This document shows positions 36,401 through 45,293 of a DNA stretch of 64,000 bases, piece after piece. The translations under genes and the position numbers were made by a program. The notes beneath the pieces were generated by a model. It made no database searches. It saw nothing but the letters and a program-made list of their open reading frames with translations, and was not told the DNA's origin. Location: positions 218,826-282,825 of the forward strand of contig MPNW01000101.1 in the NCBI GenBank assembly GCA_011800805.1. Direction: 5' to 3'. This DNA comes from Hirudo medicinalis. Lineage: Eukaryota > Annelida > Clitellata > Hirudinida > Hirudinidae. Every line of letters begins with the position of its first letter. Position 1 is the stretch's first letter.

Positions 36401-39400
36401 GAAGTGGCACATGAGTCTTTTTATGAGCCTCGTCTTACCTTTACCAAATGCTGCAATCTCTAAAACACTGTGGCTTTGTTGTCACCACCACACAAGCATC
36501 ACTGTCTGATACAATAACTACTCTTCATTTTAAATGTCTGGACAGATGGAATGTCACTGATGAAACTCGGAGACAAGGAAATCAAATACACTGCAGGTTT
36601 TCGGTTGTACTTCACCACAAAGCTCAGCAAACCCTGTTTTTCTCCAGAGATATTTTCTCAGACCACAATTGTCAACTTTGCTGTCACAGAGCTAGGTATT
36701 ATTTTATTTAAACATTAGTATTTACTAATTATTAAATTAAGCTTTGAATTATTATAATTATTTCTTGTATCCTCATGAAGTGCTTGAAAACAGAACTATA
36801 CTAAGAAATATTTTCTCTAAAAATTTGCCACATGTTAAAAATGATTTAAATTATGTTTTCTTCTGTTATGTATTTAAGTTTGGTGGTGGTTATAAAAATA
36901 TATAAAAATTATGTTTTAGTAACTTCATTTGGATTGCAGGTCTGCAGAACCAGCTTCTTGGAGTTGTGATCAGAAAGGAGAGGCCAGAGTTGGAAGAACA
37001 AAAAGACATTTTGGTGAGGAGCATTGCAAGTGGGAAGAAGAAAATCAAACAGTTGGAGGATGACATCTTGAGGTGAGTCGAACGATAATTATCATTAATA
37101 TTGCAAAATTATAGTTAGCCATGTGTTGAAGTCCAAATGAGCAGTGCTTACTTTTTTTGCCATTTGTTAGGCTGCTGACAGAAACTGAAGGATCCTTGCT
37201 GGATGATGAACAGCTCCTGATGACTTTGCAGACATCCAAGTCCACGTCTCAAGAAGTCCATGACTCACTCGAAACTTCAGAAGCAACTGAAGTGCAGATC
37301 GATGAAACCAGAGAAGTTAGTTTTGCTAGAATTCATTCATTGACCTCATTCATTCACTATAAATTTAAATGTTGCATGTTAAATGTTCTTTTACATGTTA
37401 TAGTCAAACTTTCATCTGATCAATACTATTTTTCTGTGACTAATTTAAGCCAACAAACAATAATAATTATGGTAATACCTTTAAATTTCAATAATTGCAA
37501 TAAGTTATATTTAGCTATTTAATTATTATCACAATTTTATTCAATTGTAAATGTTAATTATGGAATGCTTAGGGTTACAGAATGTGTGCTGAAAGAGCTT
37601 CGATTCTGTTCTTCGTGCTTACTGACATGGGCATCATCAACAATATGTATCAGTTTGCACTCGATGCTTACATTGATCTCTTCAACCTCTCCATTGAAAA
37701 ATCTCATAAGAGTACAAAACTGGAGGACAGAATTATACACTTGAATGACTATCATACCTATGCTGTCTACAGGTGATTGAACTTTCTGCTTTCACTTCTC
37801 TAATGTTATTAGATATACTTAACAAGTTCAGTGACGACGTAAGGTTTAACGATGCGAGCAGAAATAAGCAGTTGTTAATCGGTTTGAATTTAATTCATTT
37901 AATTGGTTCGTCATTAAGGTATGCATGCAGAGCTCTCTTTGAGAAGCACAAACTGCTCTTTTCATTCCACATGTGTGCTGAAGTCATGAGGAAGGCTGCT
38001 AAGATCAATGCAGAGGAGTACAACTTCTTCCTCCAAGGAGGAATTGTTAGTTCTTTTGAATGCCTACTTCTTATTTAGATATCACACAAACTCGAAGAAT
38101 TATTTTCATTCTTTTAAATGCACATTCTTGCAAATAATATTTATGATTTTTGAGAATAAATAGTATATTTTTGACATTTTTTTGCATGTCAATTTAATTG
38201 AAATTTGATTACACTGGTGTGAAATGATGTTGAAAGTAAATTGCGAGGAGTTTGTGTCAAAAACATGCATAAATAAGGAATTAGGAGCAATCTGATTTTG
38301 TCTTATTTTTAAAAGTCATTCTGAAATGTAAGAGTGCACTTGCAACTTGTGATTGTTGCTTTAAATCATTATTTGCTTTATTTAGATTGTATTTTGTGGC
38401 TTTATGACCAAAACTTCTTGCAGGTAATTGACAGAGACAATCAGTTTGATAATCCATGCAGTTGGCTCCCAAGTGCATGTTGGGATAACATCACAGAGCT
38501 TGATAAATTGGCCAACTTCCATGGCTTGGTGACTTCATTCGAACAATACCAAAAGGACTGGAATTCTTGGTACATATCTGCTGAGCCTGAGAATGCTACA
38601 CTTCCAGGTGCTGCTACTTATAGTTTGAGATTGCTGAATTATTAGCCTACACATTTACATGCTTAAAACCATTCAATCATGTTGTTGCATAATCTTCTTA
38701 GGAGAATGGGACATATCATGCAATGAACTTCAGAGGATTTTGATTGTCCGGTCGATCAGGCAAGATCGCGTCTCATTCTGCACGTCGTCCTTCATCACCA
38801 ACAACTTGGGCTCGAGGTTTGTCGAGCCGCCAATCCTTAGTTTCAAATCTGTTCTGGATGAATCCACTTGCAAGACTCCTCTACTTTTTGTTTTATCACC
38901 TGGAGTGGTAAGTCTGCAAGAATTTCTTCTGGTCATTGTCAAATGTTTCCGAGTTAGAAATTCTGCTCTAGGACCCGATATCGGACTTGGTGGCTGTAGC
39001 CGAAGCAAGAGGAATGATTCACAGGTTCCATACATTATCCCTGGGACAGGGGCAGGTACCATATGCAACACAACTAGTCTTAAAAGGTTCCAAAGAGGTC
39101 AGTTGAAGATTTTATTAACCTAATTTGTTTTATTCTAATTCAATTGTCATCATCTGACAGGGCAAGTGGATATTTCTGGCAAACTGTCACCTATCTGTCA
39201 AGTGGATGATGATATTAGATAACCTGGTGAAGGACCTACAGACAGCCGAACCTCATCCAGATTTCAGGCTGTGGCTGAGCAGTAGTCCTCATCCACAGTT
39301 CCCCATCTCCATTCTTCAGACAGGCCTCAAGATGACCACTGAACCTCCAAAAGTTGAATTGTTCTCATAATTTTGCATGCTTTTCTAAAACTTATCACAA

Positions 39401-42352
39401 ATGAATCATACTTCATTTCATGGCAAAAATTAATTTTCTAAGGGCCTCAAAGCAAACATGAAACGCATGTACTCAAGAATAACCGATCACCAGTTCAGTA
39501 GGTGCAGACATCCAGAGAAGTACAAGAAGCTGCTGTTTTCTTTAATTTTCTTTCATTCCATCGTGGAAGAAAGAAGAAAATTCCTAACTTTGGGATGGAA
39601 TGTCAAATACAACTTCAACGATTCAGACTTTGAGGTTGCAACATTTTCAGTTGGACAACGATCAACTCTGCTTACATTTTCTTTATAAAAAGTAAATCTT
39701 TGTATGTTTAGGCTTCTGAAAGTCTGTTGAGTCTCTACCTGGATGAATATGAAGAAACCCCTTTTGAGGCACTGAAATTCCTCATAGCTGTCATCAACTA
39801 TGGTGGTCAGGTCATAGATGAGTGGGACAGAAGATTGCTGAATGTTTACATAGCGGATTATTTCTGCGAAGAGGCCCTCGCTTCAAATTTGTACAAGTTA
39901 GTTGCTAGAATTGTTGAGAGGACATGGAAAATGGACATTCACATAATTGACATTTCATCTTATATTAAAATACATATAAATTTAAATCCATGTATATCTT
40001 TATTAAATATTTATCTTTATTAAAGATAAATAAATAAAAATAATTAATTCATCTTTTAGATTGTCGGTTTTGCCAACTTATTATATTCCGAGAGATGGCT
40101 CGCTGAATTCTTATAGAGAATATGTTAGCATGTTACCAAACATGGACCATCCTGAAGCCTTTGGACAGCACACAAATGCAGACATCACTTCTCAGTCCCA
40201 AGAAGCTAAAATGCTCTTTGAAGCACTGTTGTCCATGGAACCAAGTCATTCGTTATATTCAGGAGATCAGGAGGACAAGGTCGCAAAATTTGTGATGATT
40301 CGACAATTATGCATCATTAGACCTTATCACTTGATTTCTTCAGTTGAATTTCCCACTGTTTTATATCAGTTGCGCATTTTAGTTAATGAGAGGAGGTAAT
40401 TTGTTGATGTGTTGAACTTTTCATTGTCTTCATTTTAAATTATCTTTAATTGATAATCTAATTGATTGTTTTTGATTAGATGCTTTTCTAACAGGTTCTT
40501 GAGTTATGTGAAAGTATAAAGAAGCAGCTCCCTAACAACATTGACTATGCCACTACTGAGAAGATATTCATTGCTGACAAATCTCTTCTCAAGTCTGTCC
40601 TTTTGCAAGAGGTCTTTTTTCCTTACATTAAATATAGTTAATAGTTGGATCAGAAAATTCATGGCTTTTATGTCTCATGATCTATTTCCAATTGGTCATT
40701 GCTGACCGCACTATTATTTTATATACGTTTAAATTTTCATTTTCATATAAAACTCAGTTTATTAATGTTGAATAAGTAATAATTGGCATGATAATTTGTT
40801 AATTAAGCCTCACGTGTTAATCACTATCCAGGTATATTTTTACAGTGTTTTTTTGCCTGATGCTGTGACATGATGATAAAATTTTTGCAGATATTAATGT
40901 ACAATAGTCTGCTTGACTTCATCAAAGAACAATTGACATCACTGGAAAATGGGATCAAAGGGGTAATTGTTATGCCCTCCAATCTAGAAGAGCTCTTCAG
41001 ATGTATTTATGAAGCTCAGGTGCCTCCTGCCTGGATGAATGTAAGACTTCAGTCATTTTGGCTGTTCATTACATTCTGTGAATTTTTTTAGATATCTTGC
41101 AACAATGTTCAGAAGTTTAATGCAGGATATTCCAAGACAGCATTTAAAAGATAAAATCATATCAGCCCTCAAAGGTCTTTTGTGATTTGCTTTCACCTTC
41201 CAAGACTTTTCTGTTCAACATTTCCAAATTTTCTTCTTTTTCACGCAGAGGAAACTAAATACAGACACTCTTCATATCACTAAACAGCATAAGGAGACCT
41301 TTTGGTCCTATATAGTTTACAACTTTATTTCTTGAATGTACTGGCAAACTCTTGTGATTTACTCTTGGCTTACTTTATTCCAAGTTGTTTAAACTGATTT
41401 CCTTTAATTTTTATCTTGTAATTTATAAAGAGGTATTTATCACTTTTATATTTCAGAATTACATTTTAAGTTCAATCTTAATTCAATCTGCACTTGAACT
41501 ATAACCTGAATTGTAATTAATTATTATTAAGTTGTATATGGTAATAATTTTAACAACTATTAGTGCAAATAATATTACCTGTAGTTGTAATAACCTTAAC
41601 CAATTTAGTGGTACCCCTCCATGAAGCCGCTTGCATCTTGGACAAAAGACCTTATTATGAGGGTGGAGCAACTTGCAACTTGGGCCACCACAGCCCATCC
41701 ACCTAAGATATTCTGGCTCTCAGGATTTACATACCCCACAGCTTTCCTCACAGCTGTACTCCAGCAATCTTCAAGGACAAATGGAGTAAGAATAATTTCT
41801 GTGTCAGGAACCACAGCTCTTTACCATAAAATGATTTGGACCAATCACATCTTTATCACAGATTGCCATTGACCTGCTATCCTGGGAATTTACAGTCATG
41901 ACAGTTGATGACAGCAACATAGCCTCAGCTCCCAAGGTGAGTATCTGTTACAAAATAAGAAATCAGCACTTTGTACCTCCATTGTCAAATGACAGGATGG
42001 AGTTCTGGTCAAAGGTCTTTACTTGCAAGGAGCGGGTTGGGACGTAAAAAGTTCCTGCTTAATTGAAGCTGAACCAATGCAATTGATATGCCTACTTCCA
42101 TCAATCCATTTCAAGCCTGTAGAAGCTAAAAGAAGAACTCAGAAAGGTATAAAAAAGTTAGCTAATGAACGTCATTGCATCAACATTTAATTTGCAGGAG
42201 TATACACAAGCCCCTGCTACTACTGCCCTGACAGAGGAGGTACACTTGGCAGAGCTTCCTTTGTAGTGGCAATAGACTTGAGAAGTGGTGACAAGACTCC
42301 CGAGCACTGGACAAAAAGAGGAACTGCTTTACTTATGAGTCTCGACATTTGA
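9453..42352 (+). CDS. DNAH2: Axonemal dynein heavy chain 2 (inner arm dynein I1/f beta-type heavy chain)
   Basis: A complete gene of 85 exons in 33 kb, encoding about 4,500 residues (human DNAH2 is about 4,430). All exon junctions I placed keep frame; exon coordinates are in the domain entries that follow. The product is a ciliary and flagellar motor that converts ATP hydrolysis into microtubule sliding in the inner dynein arm (the 1-beta chain of the two-headed I1/f arm). The order is the standard one: tail, linker, AAA1-AAA4, stalk with microtubule-binding tip, AAA5, AAA6 and C-terminal domain. DNAH2 rather than another DNAH is supported by the whole tail ([28 protein letters not shown]) and by the end [15 protein letters not shown]. 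The start ATG at 9453 is the least certain point. Most introns are 50-500 bases and several hold transposon remnants. The next gene, RPL27A, is convergent and ends 330 bases away. Confidence 0.95.
13317..16976 (+). other. DNAH2: DNAH2 exons 13-24: second half of tail
   Basis: Exons: 13317-13451, 13535-13611, 13874-14020, 14307-14463, 14556-14690, 14914-15018, 15118-15300, 15419-15544, 15976-16187, 16401-16601, 16666-16725, 16802-16976. Markers include [46 protein letters not shown] and [11 protein letters not shown]. Exon 18 ends at a GC splice donor (15019-15020). The junction between exons 23 and 24 is the least certain: an alternative acceptor at 16770-16771 would add about ten residues. 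Confidence 0.82.
15019..15117 (+). other. DNAH2: GC-AG intron in DNAH2
   Basis: Exon 18 ends at GAG and is followed by GCAATG rather than GT. The acceptor is TATTAG before GTGCAG. Only this donor joins FFRNDGNE to VQQYWFGY with the same length as the family and in frame; no suitable GT lies nearby. Confidence 0.75.
18487..18570 (-). mobile_element. Possible degraded SINE tail fragment
   Basis: Within intron 27 of DNAH2, the order CTATGTAT, GGATGCAAAGGCACT and CCTTTATACATCAT resembles the minus-strand tail of the copy at 23400-23612. Similarity is weak and I could not follow it into a head. Confidence 0.3.
19954..20106 (-). mobile_element. SINE-like element, copy 2 (tail type A), in DNAH2 intron 30
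   Basis: Inverted relative to copy 1. In plus-strand order it has the tail (ATGTAAATGTACTTCATTTA, then CGCCATATGCATAGC), the body (ATTTATATAGCGCTTGCGG) and the head (GTGCAGGCTGGG to GCAACCCATTTGC). The head is shortened at its 5' end, where the A-box side is decayed. Confidence 0.75.
21474..21540 (+). mobile_element. Possible transposon end (GTGGCATAGCTAGGGG motif)
   Basis: CAGTGGCATAGCTAGGGG followed by a GC-rich block ending CTGGGCCCCA resembles the terminal sequence of widespread hAT-type non-autonomous elements in animals. The other end is not evident. It lies in DNAH2 intron 34. Confidence 0.4.
21919..22017. repeat. (AAC)n / (AAT)n microsatellite
   Basis: About 100 bases of AAC, AGC and AAT triplets just before the acceptor of DNAH2 exon 36. 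On the plus strand it is pyrimidine-poor right up to about 15 bases from the splice site. Confidence 0.9.
22034..24883 (+). other. DNAH2: DNAH2 exons 36-41: AAA1, the main ATPase module
   Basis: Exons: 22034-22326, 22547-22736, 22893-23073, 24339-24466, 24539-24691, 24758-24883. The Walker A loop [14 protein letters not shown] is at 22602-22625 and following. Walker B is WGCFDEFNR, with the Asp-Glu pair at 22914-22919. The usual family Walker A is GPAGTGKTET, so this copy has changed non-catalytic loop residues but keeps G-x4-GKT. The loop usually written MNPGYAGR-ELP reads MNIGCFGC-ELP across the exon 38/39 junction. The rest is conserved ([39 protein letters not shown]). Confidence 0.92.
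23400..23612 (-). mobile_element. SINE-like element, copy 3 (tail type B), in DNAH2 intron 38
   Basis: In plus-strand order: tail TTGTATTTAGCTGATCTTTT and GAGTGCC, body CCATTTATACAGCACCCC, head GTGCAAGCTGGGTTGC to CAACCCATTCAGCCGACCTGC. This is nearly full length. Its tail differs from copies 1 and 2 and is shared with the copies at 36204, 44161 and 58942. Confidence 0.75.
25792..25831 (+). mobile_element. Solo SINE tail fragment (type A)
   Basis: GGCGCCTCTGACGCTATGCA followed by AATGGCGC and ATAAA matches the 3' tail of SINE copy 1 at 3605-3640, without a head. It is followed by a short ATT run. Confidence 0.6.
26144..26227. repeat. (GAT/GAC/GGT)n microsatellite
   Basis: Mixed triplet array in DNAH2 intron 42: GGT and GAT units grade into GAC units. 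A long conceptual peptide on the minus strand here is only the translated repeat. Confidence 0.9.
27437..27556. repeat. (ATT)n microsatellite in DNAH2 intron 45
   Basis: About 120 bases of ATT, GTT and CAT triplets, followed by a T-rich tail. It begins 40 bases after exon 45. Confidence 0.9.
27600..28630 (-). mobile_element. R2-like (restriction-like endonuclease type) retrotransposon fragment
   Basis: On the minus strand, 28567-28310 encodes [18 protein letters not shown] and related sequence from the region after the reverse transcriptase. Next, 28198-28000 encodes [19 protein letters not shown], a CCHC-type knuckle in the form H-x-VQ-x-C followed by RHN, then IPDLCV. The last resembles the PDL segment of the restriction-like endonuclease of R2/NeSL-type LINEs. 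Frames are interrupted, so it is inactive. It is antisense within DNAH2 intron 45. The assignment to this LINE class is from motif memory. Confidence 0.65.
28738..28805. repeat. ATT/AATT-rich low-complexity tract
   Basis: AATAATAATT, ATTATTATTAAT and TTAATTAATT units in DNAH2 intron 45. Confidence 0.8.
29043..29109. repeat. 15-bp minisatellite (TGCATTTATTATTAT), about 4.5 units
   Basis: Units start at 29043, 29058, 29073 and 29088 with one T/C change, then a partial unit. It lies about 90 bases before DNAH2 exon 46. Because the period is a multiple of three it creates an artificial open frame. Confidence 0.9.
29429..31240 (+). other. DNAH2: DNAH2 exons 47-53: AAA3 with altered nucleotide-binding motifs
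   Basis: Exons: 29429-29673, 29894-30092, 30160-30384, 30454-30558, 30648-30836, 30961-31046, 31110-31240. The Walker A at 29994-30017 reads GPRGGSKT; the usual AAA3 form is GPVGTGKT, so the Gly before Lys is Ser. The Walker B segment reads [13 protein letters not shown] where DDLNMP is usual. Surrounding landmarks are normal ([50 protein letters not shown]). AAA3 normally regulates the motor by its own nucleotide cycle. Confidence 0.9.
31324..32554 (+). other. DNAH2: DNAH2 exons 54-58: AAA4
   Basis: Exons: 31324-31473, 31539-31706, 31974-32134, 32193-32326, 32422-32554. The P-loop is GIGGSGKR at 31592-31615; human DNAH2 also has a degenerate motif here (GIGGSGRQ). Markers are [39 protein letters not shown] and [12 protein letters not shown]. 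The Walker B segment ([10 protein letters not shown]) departs from the usual FVDTQI form. Confidence 0.9.
32621..34916 (+). other. DNAH2: DNAH2 exons 59-64: stalk coiled coil and microtubule-binding domain
   Basis: Exons: 32621-32766, 32871-33081, 33642-33758, 34159-34300, 34401-34687, 34752-34916. The rising helix is rich in K and E ([53 protein letters not shown]). The tip carries [37 protein letters not shown] and [16 protein letters not shown]. The return helix follows ([19 protein letters not shown]). The ATP-sensitive microtubule contact lies in the tip. Confidence 0.92.
35225..37315 (+). other. DNAH2: DNAH2 exons 65-70: AAA5 and strut
   Basis: Exons: 35225-35350, 35523-35738, 35919-36069, 36546-36695, 36940-37072, 37171-37315. 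AAA5 markers are [32 protein letters not shown] and [13 protein letters not shown]. The strut helices hold [27 protein letters not shown] and [10 protein letters not shown]. Confidence 0.92.
36204..36395 (-). mobile_element. SINE-like element, copy 4 (tail type B, head decayed), in DNAH2 intron 67
   Basis: Plus-strand order: AGCCAATCTTTTGAGTGC, CCATTTATATAGCACCCC, then CAGGCTGGGTTG. After that the head is diverged and ends near a possible GCATGCCAAC at about 36380. Confidence 0.65.
37573..40279 (+). other. DNAH2: DNAH2 exons 71-79: AAA6 region
   Basis: Exons: 37573-37772, 37919-38045, 38424-38607, 38702-38907, 38972-39097, 39161-39352, 39443-39634, 39712-39896, 40060-40279. Highly conserved blocks: [109 protein letters not shown] and [11 protein letters not shown]. 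Confidence 0.93.
40495..42352 (+). other. DNAH2: DNAH2 exons 80-85: C-terminal domain
   Basis: Exons: 40495-40611, 40891-41040, 41609-41785, 41862-41936, 41996-42146, 42198-42352. Conserved blocks are [72 protein letters not shown] and [12 protein letters not shown], then TGA at 42350-42352. The stop position agrees with the family. Confidence 0.94.
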
Positions 42353-42681
42353 CAAATATCTAAAACTTCTTCAAATTGAAAATGCGTTACTCCATTGCCT
42401 GAGTTAAACAAATGTTTCTCCCGTTGGTTGAGTTTTATAGGTTAAGGTTGAATCTTAGAATCCTGGAAATGTTCCCACTACCCAACAGCAATTTTACCAG
42501 CCATCTCAATCCTGGTGGCCATTAACCTTAAAAACTTAAATATTCTGTAAGCAGGATGTTCAGATAACCAAAACCTTACATTAACCACAACTCACAACCA
42601 CATTAGATGTTCACCTTTCCCTAATGAAAAGACCATAAAAACGAGGATTTATTTGTAAGCATTTTATTTTGCATTGTCCAT

Positions 42682-43434
<753 letters not shown>

Positions 43435-43480
43435 CCTGATGCAAAACACCGAGCGAAAAGGAAAATGTACACTTCCGACA
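43435..43480 (-). promoter_or_regulatory. RPL27A: Candidate 5' UTR and TOP transcription start of RPL27A
   Basis: On the minus strand, pyrimidine-rich TTTTCCTTTTCGCTCGG lies about 30 bases upstream of the ATG. A C within a CTTTTC tract is typical of 5' terminal oligopyrimidine starts of ribosomal protein mRNAs, which place translation under growth (TOR/LARP1) control. The exact start is inferred. Confidence 0.45.
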
Positions 43481-44160
43481 TAGGAAGCTAAACATGAATA
43501 GATCCATTATAAATAATAAATAATGCATTTAATTAATATTTTATTTTTTCTAAAAATATATAATTCAAATATAAATATAGCTATTTTTTTAAATGTTGAC
43601 TGTATTCATCCATTGTTACATGGTTGTAATTCTTTAAATATATCGAAATTTGTATATATATTTTTTAAATATTAATAAAACAAATTTTAAACAACGTAAA
43701 GCTTTGGATATTCAAGAAATACAATTGAGATTTTAATTTTTCCTATTTTCGGAGGAGCTATGTTTTTTCGTGCACGTCAATCCGATCAGTCTGGCAATAA
43801 TAATAAGCATTTGTCGTCTTATACATGTGTTCAACCTTTCTTCAATTTTTTTTTATAGATTCCATGTGAGATAATTCTAAAAAAAAAAATTCATTTATGA
43901 GTTTTAAATTTTTTCGATTTTTTTTTGCATTCCTGGAGATCTTTGCTTTTTCGCAGTATGATTAAATAATAACAACCAATCGGAAGAGCTGTTATTTAAG
44001 ATTACTTATGGACAGTAGAAATTGAAAGAAAAGATCTGAAATAAAACTTCTTTGAGTTTTGGTTTTTGCTTTGAAACCTTTACCTGAATGTTCTAAAGCG
44101 ATATGAATGTCTTAATCATTATCATTAACTTGATTAAGAGTTTGTCATTATTTTGTTTAT

Positions 44161-44290
44161 TTGTATTTGGCCGATCTTTTTGAGTGCCCTATAGGCTGCG
44201 AACACGACGATATACCATGACTGTTGCCATTACCGCGCCTTGCAGGAATGCAACCCATTCGGACAATCTGCATGCCAAATTTTATTTGCA
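44161..44290 (-). mobile_element. SINE-like element, copy 5 (tail type B, body deleted)
   Basis: Plus-strand order: TTGTATTTGGCCGATCTTTT, TGAGTGCCCTA, then directly GGCTGCGAACACGACG, ACTGTTGCCATTACCGC and GCAACCCATTCGGACAA to CTGCATGCC. The central body is missing, so tail and head are fused. Confidence 0.7.
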
Positions 44291-44464
44291 CTGCATTATT
44301 ATTATTAATTGTTAATTATCATTGACTTAACTGTTATAATGAGACTGTTTTTCAAGTTAACCTTACTTGCATGCACTGGCAGTCCACGCGAACCCCAAAT
44401 CCCAAGACATTTGCGAAGATTACAGATCACCACGGAATGCGCTCTCAGTGGTAATGCACTGGTG

Positions 44465-44643
44465 CAGGGTCGCAGTCAGAAATTTCGAGTCCATAGGCAC
44501 AGCGACCACGGCCCCTATGGTTTGTCAATTTGGTAATGGAAAAACAAAAAAATGATTTTAAAACCCGGGCGGGCCCGGGGCCCCGAAAAATTGCCGGATC
44601 CCTGGACACTTGCCTCTTCCTGCCCCCTCTCTCGGTGGCCCTG
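44465..44643. mobile_element. hAT-like MITE, copy 2, with target-site duplication
   Basis: Starts CAGGGTCGCAG and ends GGTGGCCCTG. The flanks are CACTGGTG before and CACTGGAG after, an 8-bp duplication with one mismatch. Eight-base duplications with CAGGG-type ends are the hallmark of hAT elements. It shares internal blocks with 9011-9179. Confidence 0.75.
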
Positions 44644-45293
44644 CACTGGAGGTATGTGATAGGTACATTAGACGGAGAAAATAACTGCTAGTGTTAGATG
44701 CTGTTGATGATTGGTGACTATATAATATAGTTTGATTGGGCGTTACATATTATTTCAACTGTATTTATTTTAAACTCACTTCTTATTTTCTCTACTTGAT
44801 TGCTCACGGCCCACTTGAAATCCCGACGTTTGGTGCATTCACAAAAAATCCTGACGGTGACTGAAGCTGGACAGTTGGTTGTTGAAAATAAAATTCATCA
44901 AAAAATAAACGTTTTGTTTATCGTGTTGAAGTGGTCTTGAATTTACTTTGAGCGTACGCGACTATAATTAAATTCGGATTTATTATCATTTATTAATACC
45001 TTTAGTGGGATTTAAACAGACCGACCGAACGTCTTTTGTGAAGGTATTTAGAGCGCTTTTCACAAGTAATTTTGAATCATAAAGCTCGAAAATTTATCAA
45101 TCAATTAGTATACTACTGGTTTAATCTATACAATTGCATATATTATATTTTAATATTTAGTTAATCAATTAATTGAGTTTCACTTTTCACTTTAGGAATT
45201 ATTGGCGGTTATGCTAGTGTAGGTTCAGGATCGTTATTTTGGATGGGCCGTGTTTTTTATTAAGCGGAGGCGCCAAAACTTATTCATAACAAG

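Larger units (their letters stand above)
43481..45293. other. Intergenic region between RPL27A and HUS1
   Basis: RPL27A and HUS1 are divergent here, so both promoters should lie in this 1.8 kb. Apart from the SINE at 44161-44290 and the MITE at 44465-44643 I see only AT-rich sequence. Confidence 0.5.

Noticed and set aside
38659..39123. 154-codon plus-strand frame looking like a single long exon
   Set aside because: It covers exon 74, then reads through the intron and covers exon 75 in the wrong frame; GT at 38908 and AG at 38971 give the conserved protein.
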